From positions 11,537,369 through 11,601,368 of the forward strand of contig NC_044927.1 of the NCBI RefSeq assembly GCF_003576645.1: DNA of 64,000 bases, given 5' to 3'. Position 1 is the stretch's first letter, and the number at the start of each line of letters is the position of its first letter. Below are positions 10,812-21,242 of this stretch, piece after piece. The notes under the pieces were generated by a model that was not told the DNA's origin, did not search any database, and saw only the letters and a list, made by a program, of their open reading frames with translations. Made by a program: the position numbers and the translations under genes. This DNA comes from Ipomoea triloba (lineage: Eukaryota > Streptophyta > Magnoliopsida > Solanales > Convolvulaceae).

Positions 10812-11624
10812 TCCCAGTGCCTTCAATCTCTCGAGTCTCCTCTCGAGGCATACTTTCAAACGCATCAGCACCACCAGCACCGTCAATGCTCAGATCAACA
10901 ACTATATTACCTGAGATGGATCTGGTAGGGGGCATTCTCTCAACCTCAGCGGTCAGTGTAGCCTGAGGTTCCCCCTGGGCTTGTGCCCTGTCCTCGAATG
11001 GTACTTGGATAATAGAGGGTGTCACCTCTCGAATCTGGGTGACAGCAATAGTTTTGGCTTTCTTGACCCTCTTTGGCAAAACTACCTTCTTGATCAGAGT
11101 TCCCAAGGGCTCATCATCTGAATCCTTCTCCTTAGTTCGGGCTTTCCTTTTTCCCTTTCCCTTGGGCTTTGAGGGAGAGGGTGCAATCTTTACACCCTTA
11201 GCCTTTGGAGCTTGAGATTTCGTCCTACCCATATAGGTATTTCGATGAATCTCTCGCCCTTCCCTCAACTGTAAACCCTTCAAACGTAATAAGTATTGAA
11301 CAACAAAACCAAAACCAACCTTTTTACTGATCGACAGGTTGGAGTTTGAGACTGAGCCCTGCACTTGCTGCTTAAGAAAGTTGAAGATGATGTGCGCCCA
11401 GTCCATTGGGTTGTTGTTCCAGATGGCATGGAGGATTTTGAGAATGTCCAGATTAATTTCATCTGTTCCAGACACTTTGCCGAGGATGAATTTCATGATG
11501 AGATCGGCGGCAACGGCAAACCTTTCCTGCAGATGAAACTTGCGGAGGGCAGAGGTTGCTCTGGTTGGTGCAGTCTCCAATCGGATTTTGTCCCAAAATG
11601 CTTGCTTGTCCAGTTCGTAATCCG
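10812..11624 (-). pseudogene. Accessory (env-like) ORF, N-terminal part
   Basis: A minus-strand frame of about 270 residues runs from the N at 11625 to the solo-LTR insertion. The first about 110 residues look folded, with leucine, tryptophan and phenylalanine patterns like the helical domain in many plant retroelement accessory ORFs. A lysine-rich, probably nuclear-targeting region (KGKGKRKARTKEK) and an acidic, low-complexity tail follow. The frame resumes in phase at 5569 beyond the insertion. The true start is lost at the N. The homology is judged by eye only. Confidence 0.6.
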
Positions 11625-11625
11625 N
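11625..11625. other. Single N, contig join
   Basis: The N lies in the N-terminal part of the accessory ORF. The sequence on its right (11640-12370) carries no matching open frame, so material is probably missing or misjoined here. Confidence 0.7.
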
Positions 11626-11944
11626 GTTGAGAGTTTGACCCGTCTAGTGATCCGGTTGATTTAAAAGAGTGAAAGGTCAGAAATACCCCTTATAACGGTC
11701 TGCTTGTAACTTATGGTAAGGGTATTTTTGAGAAGGCGTATGGGACGGTTTTAAGGTGGGTTTTATAAGATAATATATCTTTATGAGCATGCTCCCACTA
11801 ATTAAGATAGTGCCTTTAAGCATGGAAAACCGTCGGTAACCGAAGACCACGTGGCTGATCATTAATTTCTAAAGTAGCCGTTCTACATATATCCGTTGAA
11901 TTCATCAGTTTCACCTTTCGAAGGTGAACACTTCGTCGATACTA

Positions 11945-12072
11945 GTTTAAGGATCTTCCCCCTGAGTGATTGATCCCTAAACCTCCTTATCCCTCCGTCT
12001 TGATCTGGAAAAACTAATAGCAACGCATTCAAATGGTTAAGGATCTTCCCCCTGAGTGATTGATCCCTAACC
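11945..12072 (-). repeat. Two copies of a 34-bp purine-rich motif, PPT-like
   Basis: The same 34-base word (TTAAGGATCTTCCCCCTGAG and onward to CCCTAA) occurs at about 11948-11981 and 12038-12071. On the minus strand each copy contains CTCAGGGGGAAGATCC, a polypurine run like the tract at the 3' LTR. Multiplied polypurine tracts in the region after pol are described for Sireviruses, and this fits. The remainder of 11640-12370 shows no genes. Confidence 0.55.
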
Positions 12073-12378
12073 CACCTTATTCCTCCATTTAGAGATACGT
12101 AGATAGTCAGTTTGTTATCTTTCGAAGTGATCTCTCGAACTACCTTTCGAACACAGATTGCGATGATAGAAACAAGATTGATTCATCCAAAAGATATCAC
12201 TTGGAACATTTCCTTAAGTTCATTTAGTGATTTCCACATACATTACATATGAATCAATATTCTATTAGATTCCCTAGAAACTTTTGTTTGGCCTTGGATA
12301 GCCTTATAGGAATCTAACGTTAGAACAGGAACTAGCCATCTAAAGTCCTATTTATCCTAATAACAGAACTAGAGGTGG

Positions 12379-12738
12379 CTACTCCTTCTTGTTCTTTTCT
12401 CTGCTGCTGCCCTCCTCACAGGCTCCATCTCCCTTTTCCTTGGTTCTCCATTTGGTTGAGGGAGAGGCTTTTCCAGAGTGTGCAGCTGTAGGAGTCCCAC
12501 TTATACGGGACTTTTCTCCTGACTCCAGTATCCCATCATTGTGGATCTCCTCGCATTTGGGGATCCATTCACCTTGGATGGGAATAGGATGCTTGCTTGG
12601 ATTATCAGGAAGCTCCGCAATCAGTTCACCCTTCGTTGATTCTGGATAGTTTTCTCCTTGAAAATCTTTGGACTTGGTTGCTGATTTCCTTCCTCTATAC
12701 CAGAACGGTACATCGTCTTTTCCTTTCTTCTTCTCCAT
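12379..12738 (-). CDS. Small charged ORF between pol and the accessory ORF
   Basis: A 119-codon frame from ATG 12738-12736 to a stop at 12379 encodes a hydrophilic lysine/glutamate/serine/proline-rich protein with no membrane segment and no motif that I recognise. It starts 199 bp after the pol frame ends, in the same orientation. It may be the 5' part of the accessory gene separated from the rest by the contig problem at 11625, or an independent small ORF. It lies wholly within the copia element, so a host gene is unlikely. Confidence 0.4.
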   Translation of the reverse strand: MEKKKGKDDVPFWYRGRKSATKSKDFQGENYPESTKGELIAELPDNPSKHPIPIQGEWIPKCEEIHNDGILESGEKSRISGTPTAAHSGKASPSTKWRTKEKGDGACEEGSSREKNKKE

Positions 12739-13094
12739 GAAGAAGTTGATGATATAAACTGCTGAAGGAACCCTCTATTTATAGCCCAAAAAGGTATTAC
12801 TGTAGAGTCACGGGGATGCTATATGAATGACCATTCAATGCTGTGTAACTCCAAGACTGCCATAAAGTTGATGAAACCGCTCCTCACATGCGAAACAGTT
12901 CATGGCACTTAATACAAGAAGATAAGATTAGACCATTCAACCCAATTCTATCATTCCTAATTCTAACCTTAGTTGAGAGAATCTATTTTCACACAATGCT
13001 TTTGTGAAAATATCTGCTAGTTGCTCCTCCGTTGCAACATATTCCAAAGTTATGTCCTTTTTCTCAACATGATCTCGGATGAAGTGATATTTGA

Positions 13095-13095
13095 N
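13095..13095. other. Single N inside RNase H, contig join with loss
   Basis: The reading frame changes across the N, and the conserved stretch expected between DNTS and the C-terminal segment is absent. The join therefore appears to have dropped roughly 50 bases, not one. Confidence 0.7.
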
Positions 13096-14559
13096 TAGCT
13101 ATGGCACTTGTGTTGTCACACATAATCTTAACCTCTTTACATTCAACACCATAATCCAGTAACTGTTGCTTCATCCATAAAATTTGAGCACAACAACTTC
13201 CAGCTGCTACATATTCTGCCTCAGCGGTGCTTGTAGCTATCGAATGCTGTTTCTTGCTAAACCATGAGACAAGTCTTCCACCTAGAAACTGACATGTCCC
13301 CGATGTGCTCTTCCGATCAATTTTACAACCGGCAAAGTCCGCATCTGAATATCCCATTAGTTCGAAAGATCCACTTCTCGAATACCAAAGTCCAACACTT
13401 TGCGTACCCTTGAGACATCTAAGAATCCTTTTAGATGCATTTAGGTGACTTTCCTTAGGACTTGCCTGAAATCTAGCACATACACCTACTGCAAAGGATA
13501 TATCTGGTCTACTAGCAGTTAAATAAAGAAGAGATCCGATGATACCTCGATACGTAGTCTGATCGACCTCTCGACCTTCACTGTCGATGTCGATGCGTAG
13601 AGAGGTTCCCATGGGTACTTTGACTGAGGATTTCCCTTCTATATTGTATTTCCTAAGCAGATCCTTGGTGTATTTCTCCTGGTTGATGAAGATGCCTTCA
13701 TTAAGTTGTCTCACTTGTAGTCCAAGGAAGTAATTGAGCTCTCCCATCATGCTCATCTCGAACTTCCCTTTCATCAAACTAGAGAACTTCTCGCACAAGT
13801 TTGGATTGGTGCTCCCGAAGATGATATCGTCCACATAGATTTGCACCAATAATATATGATCCCCATCCTTAATTCTAAACAATGTTTTGTCCACTAGGCC
13901 TTTGGTGAACCCACATTGAAGTAGAAAAGAGGATAAAGTATCATACCAAGCTCTCGGAGCTTGTTTCAAACCGTAAAGTGCCTTCTTCAACTTGTATACT
14001 TTGTCAGCTCACACGTCCTTCAAGAAACCCGGAGGTTGTTCAACGTACACCTTTTCTTCAAGAAGTCCGTTCAGAAAAGCGCTCTTGACATCCATTTGAT
14101 ACACTTTGAAATCTTTGAAGGCGGCATATGCGAGAAAGATGCGTATGGCTTTGAGACGTGCCACCGGAGCGAAGGTTTCATCAAAATCTATTCCTTCCTC
14201 CTGGCAATATCCTTTAGCAACAAGTCTGGCCTTGTTCCTAACAATGACTCCATCCTCATTCATCTTGTTTCTGAAAACCCACTTTGTGCTAATGACATTC
14301 TGATGATGAGGTCTCGGAACTAGTCCCCACACGTCGTTCCTTTCAAACTGATGAAGTTCATCTTGCATGGCTTGCACCCAATCTGGATCACTTAGAGCCT
14401 CATCAATCACCTTAGGCTCTATTTGGGATAGAAAGCAAGCAAGCATGCTTTCTCGATATGCTGATTTGGTTCGAACTTTGTCACGAACATCTCCAATTAC
14501 TTGACCAGCAGGGTGACTTCTCAGCCATCTTAGATCAGGTTGTGGTTCCTCAGTTGGTA

Positions 14560-14905
14560 CCTCCGTTGTAGGTTGAGTAGTGGGTTGATCATCTGAGATC
14601 TGGATTATTGTAGGTTGAGTAGTGGGTTGATCATCTGAGATCTGGATTAGATTAGGTTGAGTAGTGGGTTGATCATCTGAGATCTGGATTAGATCAACTG
14701 AGCTAGAAGCTTTCTTCTTGGAGATCTGGATTAGATCAACTGAGCTAGAAGCTTTCTTCTTGGTAATTTCTTCATCATCTACTGAGCTAGAAGCTTTCTT
14801 CTTGGTAATTTCTTCATCATCTGATTCTGACTGGAGTTCTGCTACGTCTCGAACTATCGAATCTGATTCTGACTGGAGTTCTGCTACGTCTCGAACTATC
14901 GATTG
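14560..14905 (-). repeat. Tandem duplications in the integrase-RT linker
   Basis: Three adjacent families of tandem repeats lie in the pol linker: a 42-bp unit encoding [13 protein letters not shown] (two copies), a unit of about 39-45 bp encoding [12 protein letters not shown] (two, plus a related third), and a 39-bp unit encoding [12 protein letters not shown] (three or more). All keep the reading frame. The linker between integrase and RT in copia elements is poorly conserved, so it tolerates such expansion. Confidence 0.85.
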
Positions 14906-16290
14906 CTTCCCATCGAGAGGTAAGTCTGATCTCTCGATCGATTCCGGCTGAACTTCATCAAAACTTTCAACTGCTTCCTTTGACTTTGATGGTTGGTTTG
15001 TCGATGCTCTTTCATCAAAAGAGACATGTATGGATTCTTCAACCATCAATCTCCGCTTGTTGAAGACTCTGAATGCTTTACTTGTCGATGAGTATCCCAG
15101 AAATACTCCATCATCTGCTTTCTCATCAAAGGTTCTTAGTTGAGTCTTCCCATTGTTGTGGACATAGCATTTGCACCCGAATGTGTGAAAGTAGCTTACA
15201 TTCGGTTTCCTCCCATTCCATAACTCATATGGAGTTTTTCCAATACCTTTCACGATCAAGGACCGATTTTGGGTATAGCATGCTGTGTTGATTGCTTCTG
15301 CCCAAAATCCTTGTGATATGTTGGCTTGTGAGAGCATGGTCCTTGCTACTTCCTTAAGAGTTCTGTTTCTCCTTTCAGCAACCCCATTCTGTTGAGGTGT
15401 TCGAGCAGCTGATAGATGATGATGAATCCCGTACTCGTTGCAGTAGTTCTCGATTACCTGATTAACGAACTCTCCACCTTGATCAGACCGAATCTTTAGT
15501 ATCGAGACATCCTTTTCAACTTGAACTTGCTTCAAAAGATTTGGTAGGGCAACTTTTGTCTCGCTCTTCTTGGTTAAGAACACGGTCCAGGTGAATCTTG
15601 TGTAGTCATCTACTACCACAAGAGTGTACTTCCTTCCTCTCATGCTGGGTAGATCCACCGGGCCAAACAAGTCCATATGAAGGAGACTTAATGGTCTGGT
15701 AGATGATGTCTCGGCTTTGTTTTTGAAAGAGGGTTTGATCTGTTTATAGCGTTGACATGCCTCACAGATTTTGTCCTTTCGAAACGTGACTTTGGGCAGT
15801 CCTTCCACAAGGTTCCTCTTAGTAAGCTTGTTGATGGTTTTGAAGTTCAGGTGGCTCAGCTTACTATGCCAATCCCAGCATAAATCTTCTTTGCTCCTTG
15901 ATAGCATACATAGGGATGGTTTGGCAGATTTCCAATCCACTATGTACATATTTCCTTTCCTTGCTGCTTCCAGGACGACTTCGAGAGATTCCTCTTGTAT
16001 AATCCGGCACTTGCTTTTGGTGAAGATAACTTTATAGCCCTTGTCACAGAATTGACTCGTGCTAAGGAGGTTGAACTTGAGTCCTTCAACATAGGATACC
16101 TCCTTGATTACCAATTCATTCTTATGAATTTCACCAACAGCCTTCGTACGTCCTTTCTTCTCGTTGTCTCCAAATGTTACCAAGGGACCTTCGATAGGAT
16201 GGATGTTCTCTAGTAAAGATAGATTTCCCGTCATATGTCTCGAACATCCACTGTCAATGAACCATACGTCCCTGGCGTCCTGCAAGCAAG

Positions 16291-16884
16291 TCAAGCAGAT
16301 TTAGGTACCCAAACTTTGGGTCCTGGTTGGTTAGTAACTTTAGGCATCCATTTATACCTTGGACCCATTATTCCAGGCCTAGGTGCAATGTAGCCGTTAT
16401 ACGATTGATAATCATAGGGAATGCTAGCAAAGACTCTGGGCCTCTTAGGTGCATAAAACAACTTGGGTTGAGGCTTGACCTCGAATTTACGCACCATGCC
16501 CTTCATAGCCTGTTTGGTCATGTGGTATCGTTGAAACTGGGGTTTGTTCCAAGGTTCATATTCTTCTGACCAATCCTCATCAGATGGGTAGTGTCTGCCT
16601 CCCTTCATCCGTGAGTTCCTAACTCTATGGATCTCAGACCTTCCATATTTGCCTTGAGGCTCATTATATGGAATGCAGCTTCTTTTGTACTCAGAATGGC
16701 CTTGCGAGAGGTAATTAATTGATCTCTCGATATTATTCACCCAGCCATTCTTTGTAGTTTTCCTATACTTTCCATTGCTGGTGTATAGGGACGGTTTATG
16801 GATAGCTACTCTGGTCCTTTTTGTTGGTCCTTTCTGACCCTTATTTGGTTTGGGTTGAGATCCTCCATTTATTGAAGTTCCCAA
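16291..16884 (-). CDS. copia gag-pol junction ORF
   Basis: A 197-residue basic, glycine/tyrosine/lysine-rich frame overlaps the end of gag by 16 bases and meets pol in an overlapping frame (TTGA, 16294-16291). It contains no catalytic motif. It occupies the gag C-terminal and protease-proximal spacer of this copia lineage and was probably continuous with gag and pol before small indels. Whether the overlaps reflect decay or programmed frameshifting cannot be decided from one copy. Confidence 0.6.
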   Translation of the reverse strand: MGTSINGGSQPKPNKGQKGPTKRTRVAIHKPSLYTSNGKYRKTTKNGWVNNIERSINYLSQGHSEYKRSCIPYNEPQGKYGRSEIHRVRNSRMKGGRHYPSDEDWSEEYEPWNKPQFQRYHMTKQAMKGMVRKFEVKPQPKLFYAPKRPRVFASIPYDYQSYNGYIAPRPGIMGPRYKWMPKVTNQPGPKVWVPKSA

Positions 16885-18530
16885 ACCATTGGTCTGTTTA
16901 TCTCTCTCGAGAGACAGTTCTGACGGAACCCTAGTCCGGTTCTATCATTTGTGGGTCTATGATCATTTACCATTTTCTCCACAACCTTGGAGGAATTAGT
17001 ATATGATGCAATAACCTCTCTAAGATTAAGCTCTCTCGCCTCTCGAGCTTTGCACTCTTCTTTAAGTTGGATTATTTCAGCTTCTAAGTTGCTTACTTTG
17101 AGAGTCAGCTCTGAGTTCTCTTTCGAGACATTCTTAAGCGTCTCTCTTTCAGCAATTAGTTTGCTGTTTTCTTCCATTACTTTAGCATGAGTGCTATTAG
17201 CGATGTTGAGGTCCCTCCTGAGCAATTCCATGGTCTCAAAGGGATCCTCATCGCTTCTAAAAGAAGAACATTGAGAAGTAGAGATAGAGCAGCGAGATGT
17301 AGAAGTAGAGGTTACCTCATTGTTGATTGCCATCAAGCATTGATCTTCATCTTCTATAGTGTATAAACAGATGAGCCCCCTTTCATCCTCTGAGTTGCTG
17401 CAGCTCTCGCTGGAGCTTGATGTCTCGGACTCCTCGATTGCCTTCTCAAGTTCCTCGGCCACAAGCGCCTTCCTGCGCGAATGTGTCCTTGATGAACTTT
17501 TGAAGCCACCTTGTGTTGGCTTCTCCCTGGATTCCTCTTTCCTTCTGGAATCCTTTCCTTCCTGGCCTTGATGCTTTCTTACCGGTGGGTAAGGACATTC
17601 AGCCTTGAAGTGCCCTGGTCTCCTGCAATTGTAGCATAGACCTTGATCTTCTTCCTCCGTTCTTCTGGATGTGTATCTCTCATTTTTCCTTCTTGAGGAG
17701 GAAGGTGAACTTGTATTGCTCTCCGGTGTCTTCTTCATGAACTTCCTGAATTTTCTCATGAAGAGAGCAAATTGTTCGTCAGATAAAAGATTAGTGGGAT
17801 TAGGGTCTGACCTTGAGGAAGTGGATGGTTGATCAGCAACCAGAGCCACATTCCGTCTGTCCACCACATCCTCATCTCTCGGAAACATCTCAAATTCGAA
17901 AGCTTTGAGATCTCTGAATAGTTGATCGGTTGTGGTGTTCTTCAAATCCCTGTGATAGCGCATTGTGATCACCTTCATCTCCCACTCCTTGGTAAGGCCT
18001 CGTAAGACCTTCAGGTTTAGTTCCTTTTGTGGAATCTCCTTCTCGAGATCACTGATCTCGGTTGACAGCTTCATGAACCGAGATTCCATGCTATCGATGC
18101 TCTCCCCTGGTTTCATCTTGAAGTCCTCGAACTTCTTCATGGCCATGGTGAGCTTGTTCTCCTTTTCTTGTTCGTCACCTTCACCAATTAACATCAAAGT
18201 ATCCCATACCTCTTTTGCCGTTTTGCACTTTCTTACTTTCGGGAAGATGGTTTTGTCTATAGCTCTGAAGAGAATATCCTTGGCAATATTGTCCAGGTTG
18301 TTTCTCTTCTTATCATCACTTGTCCATTCTTCCCTAGGTTTTGGAATGTACTTTGGTGTGTCTTTGGTTTGTTTTGCAGCAGTATTAACCATCAGGATTT
18401 TGACTGGTCCAGTTGATATAACCTCGGCCATCTCATCGTGGAGGGCTGATAGGTACGCAAGCATGCGTGTTTTCCAGTCATCAAACCTGCTAAGATCAAA
18501 AAGAAGATGTCTCGACAACATGCTGTCCAT
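16869..18530 (-). CDS. gag: copia gag (capsid-nucleocapsid)
   Basis: ATG at 18530-18528 is 97 bp downstream of the primer site and opens 553 codons. Residues 1-220 form the helical capsid-type region of plant copia gag (UBN2-like, with the characteristic DDKKRNN..A...L segment). A CCHC zinc knuckle, C299-x2-C302-x4-H307-x4-C312, lies near 17636-17595 and would bind the element's RNA. A serine-rich region and a leucine/glutamate coiled coil (about 440-500) make up the C-terminal half, a long extension typical of Sirevirus gag. The frame is intact to its stop. Confidence 0.9.
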   Translation of the reverse strand: MDSMLSRHLLFDLSRFDDWKTRMLAYLSALHDEMAEVISTGPVKILMVNTAAKQTKDTPKYIPKPREEWTSDDKKRNNLDNIAKDILFRAIDKTIFPKVRKCKTAKEVWDTLMLIGEGDEQEKENKLTMAMKKFEDFKMKPGESIDSMESRFMKLSTEISDLEKEIPQKELNLKVLRGLTKEWEMKVITMRYHRDLKNTTTDQLFRDLKAFEFEMFPRDEDVVDRRNVALVADQPSTSSRSDPNPTNLLSDEQFALFMRKFRKFMKKTPESNTSSPSSSRRKNERYTSRRTEEEDQGLCYNCRRPGHFKAECPYPPVRKHQGQEGKDSRRKEESREKPTQGGFKSSSRTHSRRKALVAEELEKAIEESETSSSSESCSNSEDERGLICLYTIEDEDQCLMAINNEVTSTSTSRCSISTSQCSSFRSDEDPFETMELLRRDLNIANSTHAKVMEENSKLIAERETLKNVSKENSELTLKVSNLEAEIIQLKEECKAREARELNLREVIASYTNSSKVVEKMVNDHRPTNDRTGLGFRQNCLSREINRPMVWELQ

Positions 18531-18627
18531 TTTAAAAAAAATCTCGTGCTTTGAAACCTTTAAAAAGATTTTTCAAAGAAGGATCTCTAGGCAATATAAA
18601 CAAAGGTTTATATCGATCAGAGAACTT

Positions 18628-18639
18628 GCTCTGATACCA
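18628..18639 (-). promoter_or_regulatory. Primer-binding site for tRNA-iMet
   Basis: On the minus strand TGGTATCAGAGC lies two bases from the inner edge of the 5' LTR. This is the standard complement of the 3' end of plant initiator-methionine tRNA used by most copia elements. It proves the minus orientation and identifies 18642-21242 as the 5' LTR. Confidence 0.95.
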
Positions 18640-19752
18640 ATTGTTGGTCCCAAGGGGATGGGGTACAAGTCTAGATGGGGGTGAATAGACTTGTATAAGA
18701 TTTTGCAAATCTTTTTCGACCTCTCGTGTGTATTGGACTTAGGATGTTTAGGTCCGATACCTCACAAGATGAAGACAAAGTTTTATGCGCAGCGGAAAAG
18801 TTATCCCCTTTTTAATTAGCACGAGCTTGAGTTAGTTTGAGAGGTGTGATTATATGCAGTGCAGTTCGAGAGTTAGATAGCGAGAGATAAAAGCAGAAAG
18901 TAAATGCGAGAGAGATTTTTAAGTGGTTCGGCCAACCCGCCTACGTCCACTCTTCTTCTAGAAACTCCCTAGAAGGATTGCACTAAAACTTCCCTTTTTA
19001 GTACAATATCGAGCGCTTGAGCTTTGATCACGAAGCCCGCCTCAAGCCTCAGGTTTTTCGCCCCGCTTCTTGTTACTCCACCTCTCGAGCACTTGAGCTT
19101 TGGTCACCAAGCCCTCCTCAAGCCTCAGGATCTTCACAAGACAGCTCCCAGGTTACTCCGCCTCTTCTTGCCTTCTCCAAAGCAAGGTTGTTCCGGTTGT
19201 CACAGGTTGAGTGTAACAATCTCCAATCTGACCGAGAGCTATCGTTGAATAGACTTCCTTGTAAAGCAGCCTCGGTCACCTTCTAGATGTATAGTAGGTT
19301 AAGCTTTGTAACTCTCTCAAACACTAAGATGTGTTTTTCTCGCTGTTTTGAATATCAAGGATGATATTCCAGATTGAGCTATTGCACCTTGAACGTTTCA
19401 ATCAGACACTTCTTATTCGAAAATCACTAACTCTCCTTCACTTGTGTCTTCACGTCCTTATATATGAGAGTTGAGGAATAATTCCGTTGGAGGGAAAATT
19501 ATTCCGTTTGAAATCTGTCTCCCATGCTGATCATGGGACTTGCATAATTTTAGCATGTTTCATGGAGTGGTGGTCTTGTAACTTGAACCCTTTGTCTTGT
19601 AGTGAATATCCCATAATCCATTTTCTTGAGTCCATGCTCCACTTACTGCTTTTGGTAAAAGTTACTCTTTTTATATTCCCATTGATCCTCGTATTAGGGA
19701 ATAAGACCGAACTTGGATTGGTGCATATTCTATCTGTTTGTTGTGGAATTCT

Positions 19753-19753
19753 N
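19753..19753. other. Single N, contig join in LTR
   Basis: After the N the sequence returns to the word found at 19178. The second pass differs at many positions, so the join may combine two different LTR copies. Confidence 0.75.
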
Positions 19754-20673
19754 CAAAGCAAGGTTGTTCCGGTTGTCACAGGTTGAGTGTAACAATCTCC
19801 AATCTGACCGAAAGCTATCGTTGAATAGACTTCCTTGTAGAGCAGCCTCGGTCACCTTCTAGATGTGTAGACTTTGTAACTTTGTAACTCTCTCAAACAC
19901 TAAGATGTGTTTTTCTCGCTGTTGTGAATATCAGGATGATATTCCCGATTAAGCACTTGCACTTGAACGTTTGAAACAGACACTTCTTATTCGAAAATCA
20001 CTAACTCTACTTCACTTGTGTCTTCACGTCCTTATATATGAGAGTTGAGGAATAATTCCGTTGGAGGGAAAATTATTCCGTTTGAAATCTGTCTCCCATG
20101 CTGATCATGGGACTTGCATAATTTTAGCATGTTTCATGGAGTGGTGGTCTTGTAACTTGAACCCTTTGTCTTGTAGTGAATATCCCATAATCCATTTTCT
20201 TGAGTCCATGCTCCACTTACTGCTTTTGGTAAAAGTTACTCTTTTTATATTCCCATTGATCCTCGTATTAGGGAATAAGACCGAACTTGGATTGGTGCAT
20301 ATTCTATCTGTTTGTTGTGGAATTCTGACGTGGCATCCACTTCTGGTTGTTCCATCATATAGCTTTTGGCACCTCCTTAATATCTTATCTCCATGAAATT
20401 CTTCTTCTCCAAACTTAGATTACTTTATCCATGCATGTTGACTGCCATTCAGCCCTTTGGAGAAGTACCAGTTCATCGAGACCAATGTTGATGTCTCAAC
20501 CACTTGATGTCTCGATCTCATGTCTCGAACTGGATTGATGTCTCGAGAGATCCCATCTCTCGAACTTTGCTTATGTCTCGAGACTTAGTTGATGTCTCGA
20601 TCCCATGTCTCGAACTGGATTGATGTCTCGAGAGATCCCATCTCTCGAACTTTGCTTATGTCTCGAGACTTAG

Positions 20674-20674
20674 N
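20674..20674. other. Single N, contig join in LTR minisatellite
   Basis: After the N the sequence repeats the stretch beginning near 20455, apparently without change. It lies inside the TGTCTCGA minisatellite, which an assembler could not span. Confidence 0.75.
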
Positions 20675-21242
20675 TTTGGAGAAGTACCAGTTCATCGAGA
20701 CCAATGTTGATGTCTCAACCACTTGATGTCTCGATCTCATGTCTCGAACTGGATTGATGTCTCGAGAGATCCCATCTCTCGAACTTTGCTTATGTCTCGA
20801 GACTTAGTTGATGTCTCGATCCCATGTCTCGAACTGGATTGATGTCTCGAGAGATCCCATCTCTCGAACTTTGCTTATGTCTCGAGACTTAGTTGATGTC
20901 TCGATCCCATGTCTCGAACTGGATTGATGTCTCGAGAGATCCCATCTCTCGAACTCTACTTATGTCTCGAGACTTAGTTGATGTCTCGCAGACCCTTATT
21001 CCTCCAGTGTTGTCTCGTGCCTTCTTCTGATCTATCTATAAGGTTACAACACGAAACTTTCTAAGATGTTCAAACAAGTTTACCTTAAGCTTAAATATTT
21101 TCCGAGTTGAGCTCAATTACCCGATTGTATTTTCGCTCTTAGTTTACTTGTCGAACTTACAAGGATTTCCTATCCTTCGAGACTTAGGGGATTGTGAATT
21201 ACATTTGGTATCATCAAAACCTATTACATTATGTTCCTAACA

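Larger units (their letters stand above)
12937..16294 (-). pseudogene. pol: copia pol: protease, integrase, reverse transcriptase, RNase H, broken
   Basis: In order from 16294: an aspartic protease motif DSG (residues 14-16), an integrase HHCC zinc site (H143, H148, C177, C180), and an integrase DDE triad (D208, D271, E307, the last two separated by 35 residues). A low-complexity linker with tandem peptide duplications follows (about 460-595), then the reverse transcriptase start. An in-frame TGA at 14011-14009 interrupts the RT. The frame continues past it through YVDD (near 13836) and RNase H motifs (SDAD, AEAEY, DNTS). At the N (13095) a conserved RNase H stretch is missing and the frame shifts; the tail resumes in another frame to a TGA at 12939-12937. 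The order PR-INT-RT-RH is diagnostic for Ty1/copia. The copy cannot make a full product as assembled. Confidence 0.92.
18642..21242 (-). mobile_element. 5' LTR of the Sirevirus-type copia element, internally duplicated
   Basis: It starts TGTTGG and ends CTAACA like the 3' LTR but is 2601 bp instead of 1740 because of two repeats at single Ns. 19178-19752 recurs in diverged form at 19754-20330, and about 220 bases before 20674 recur after it. TATA-like boxes on the minus strand lie at about 19457-19464 and 20031-20038, the second inside the repeated block. The outer 1.1 kb matches the 3' LTR closely, suggesting a fairly recent insertion. The bases following 21242 (ACATT) do not match the left flank. 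Confidence 0.85.
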
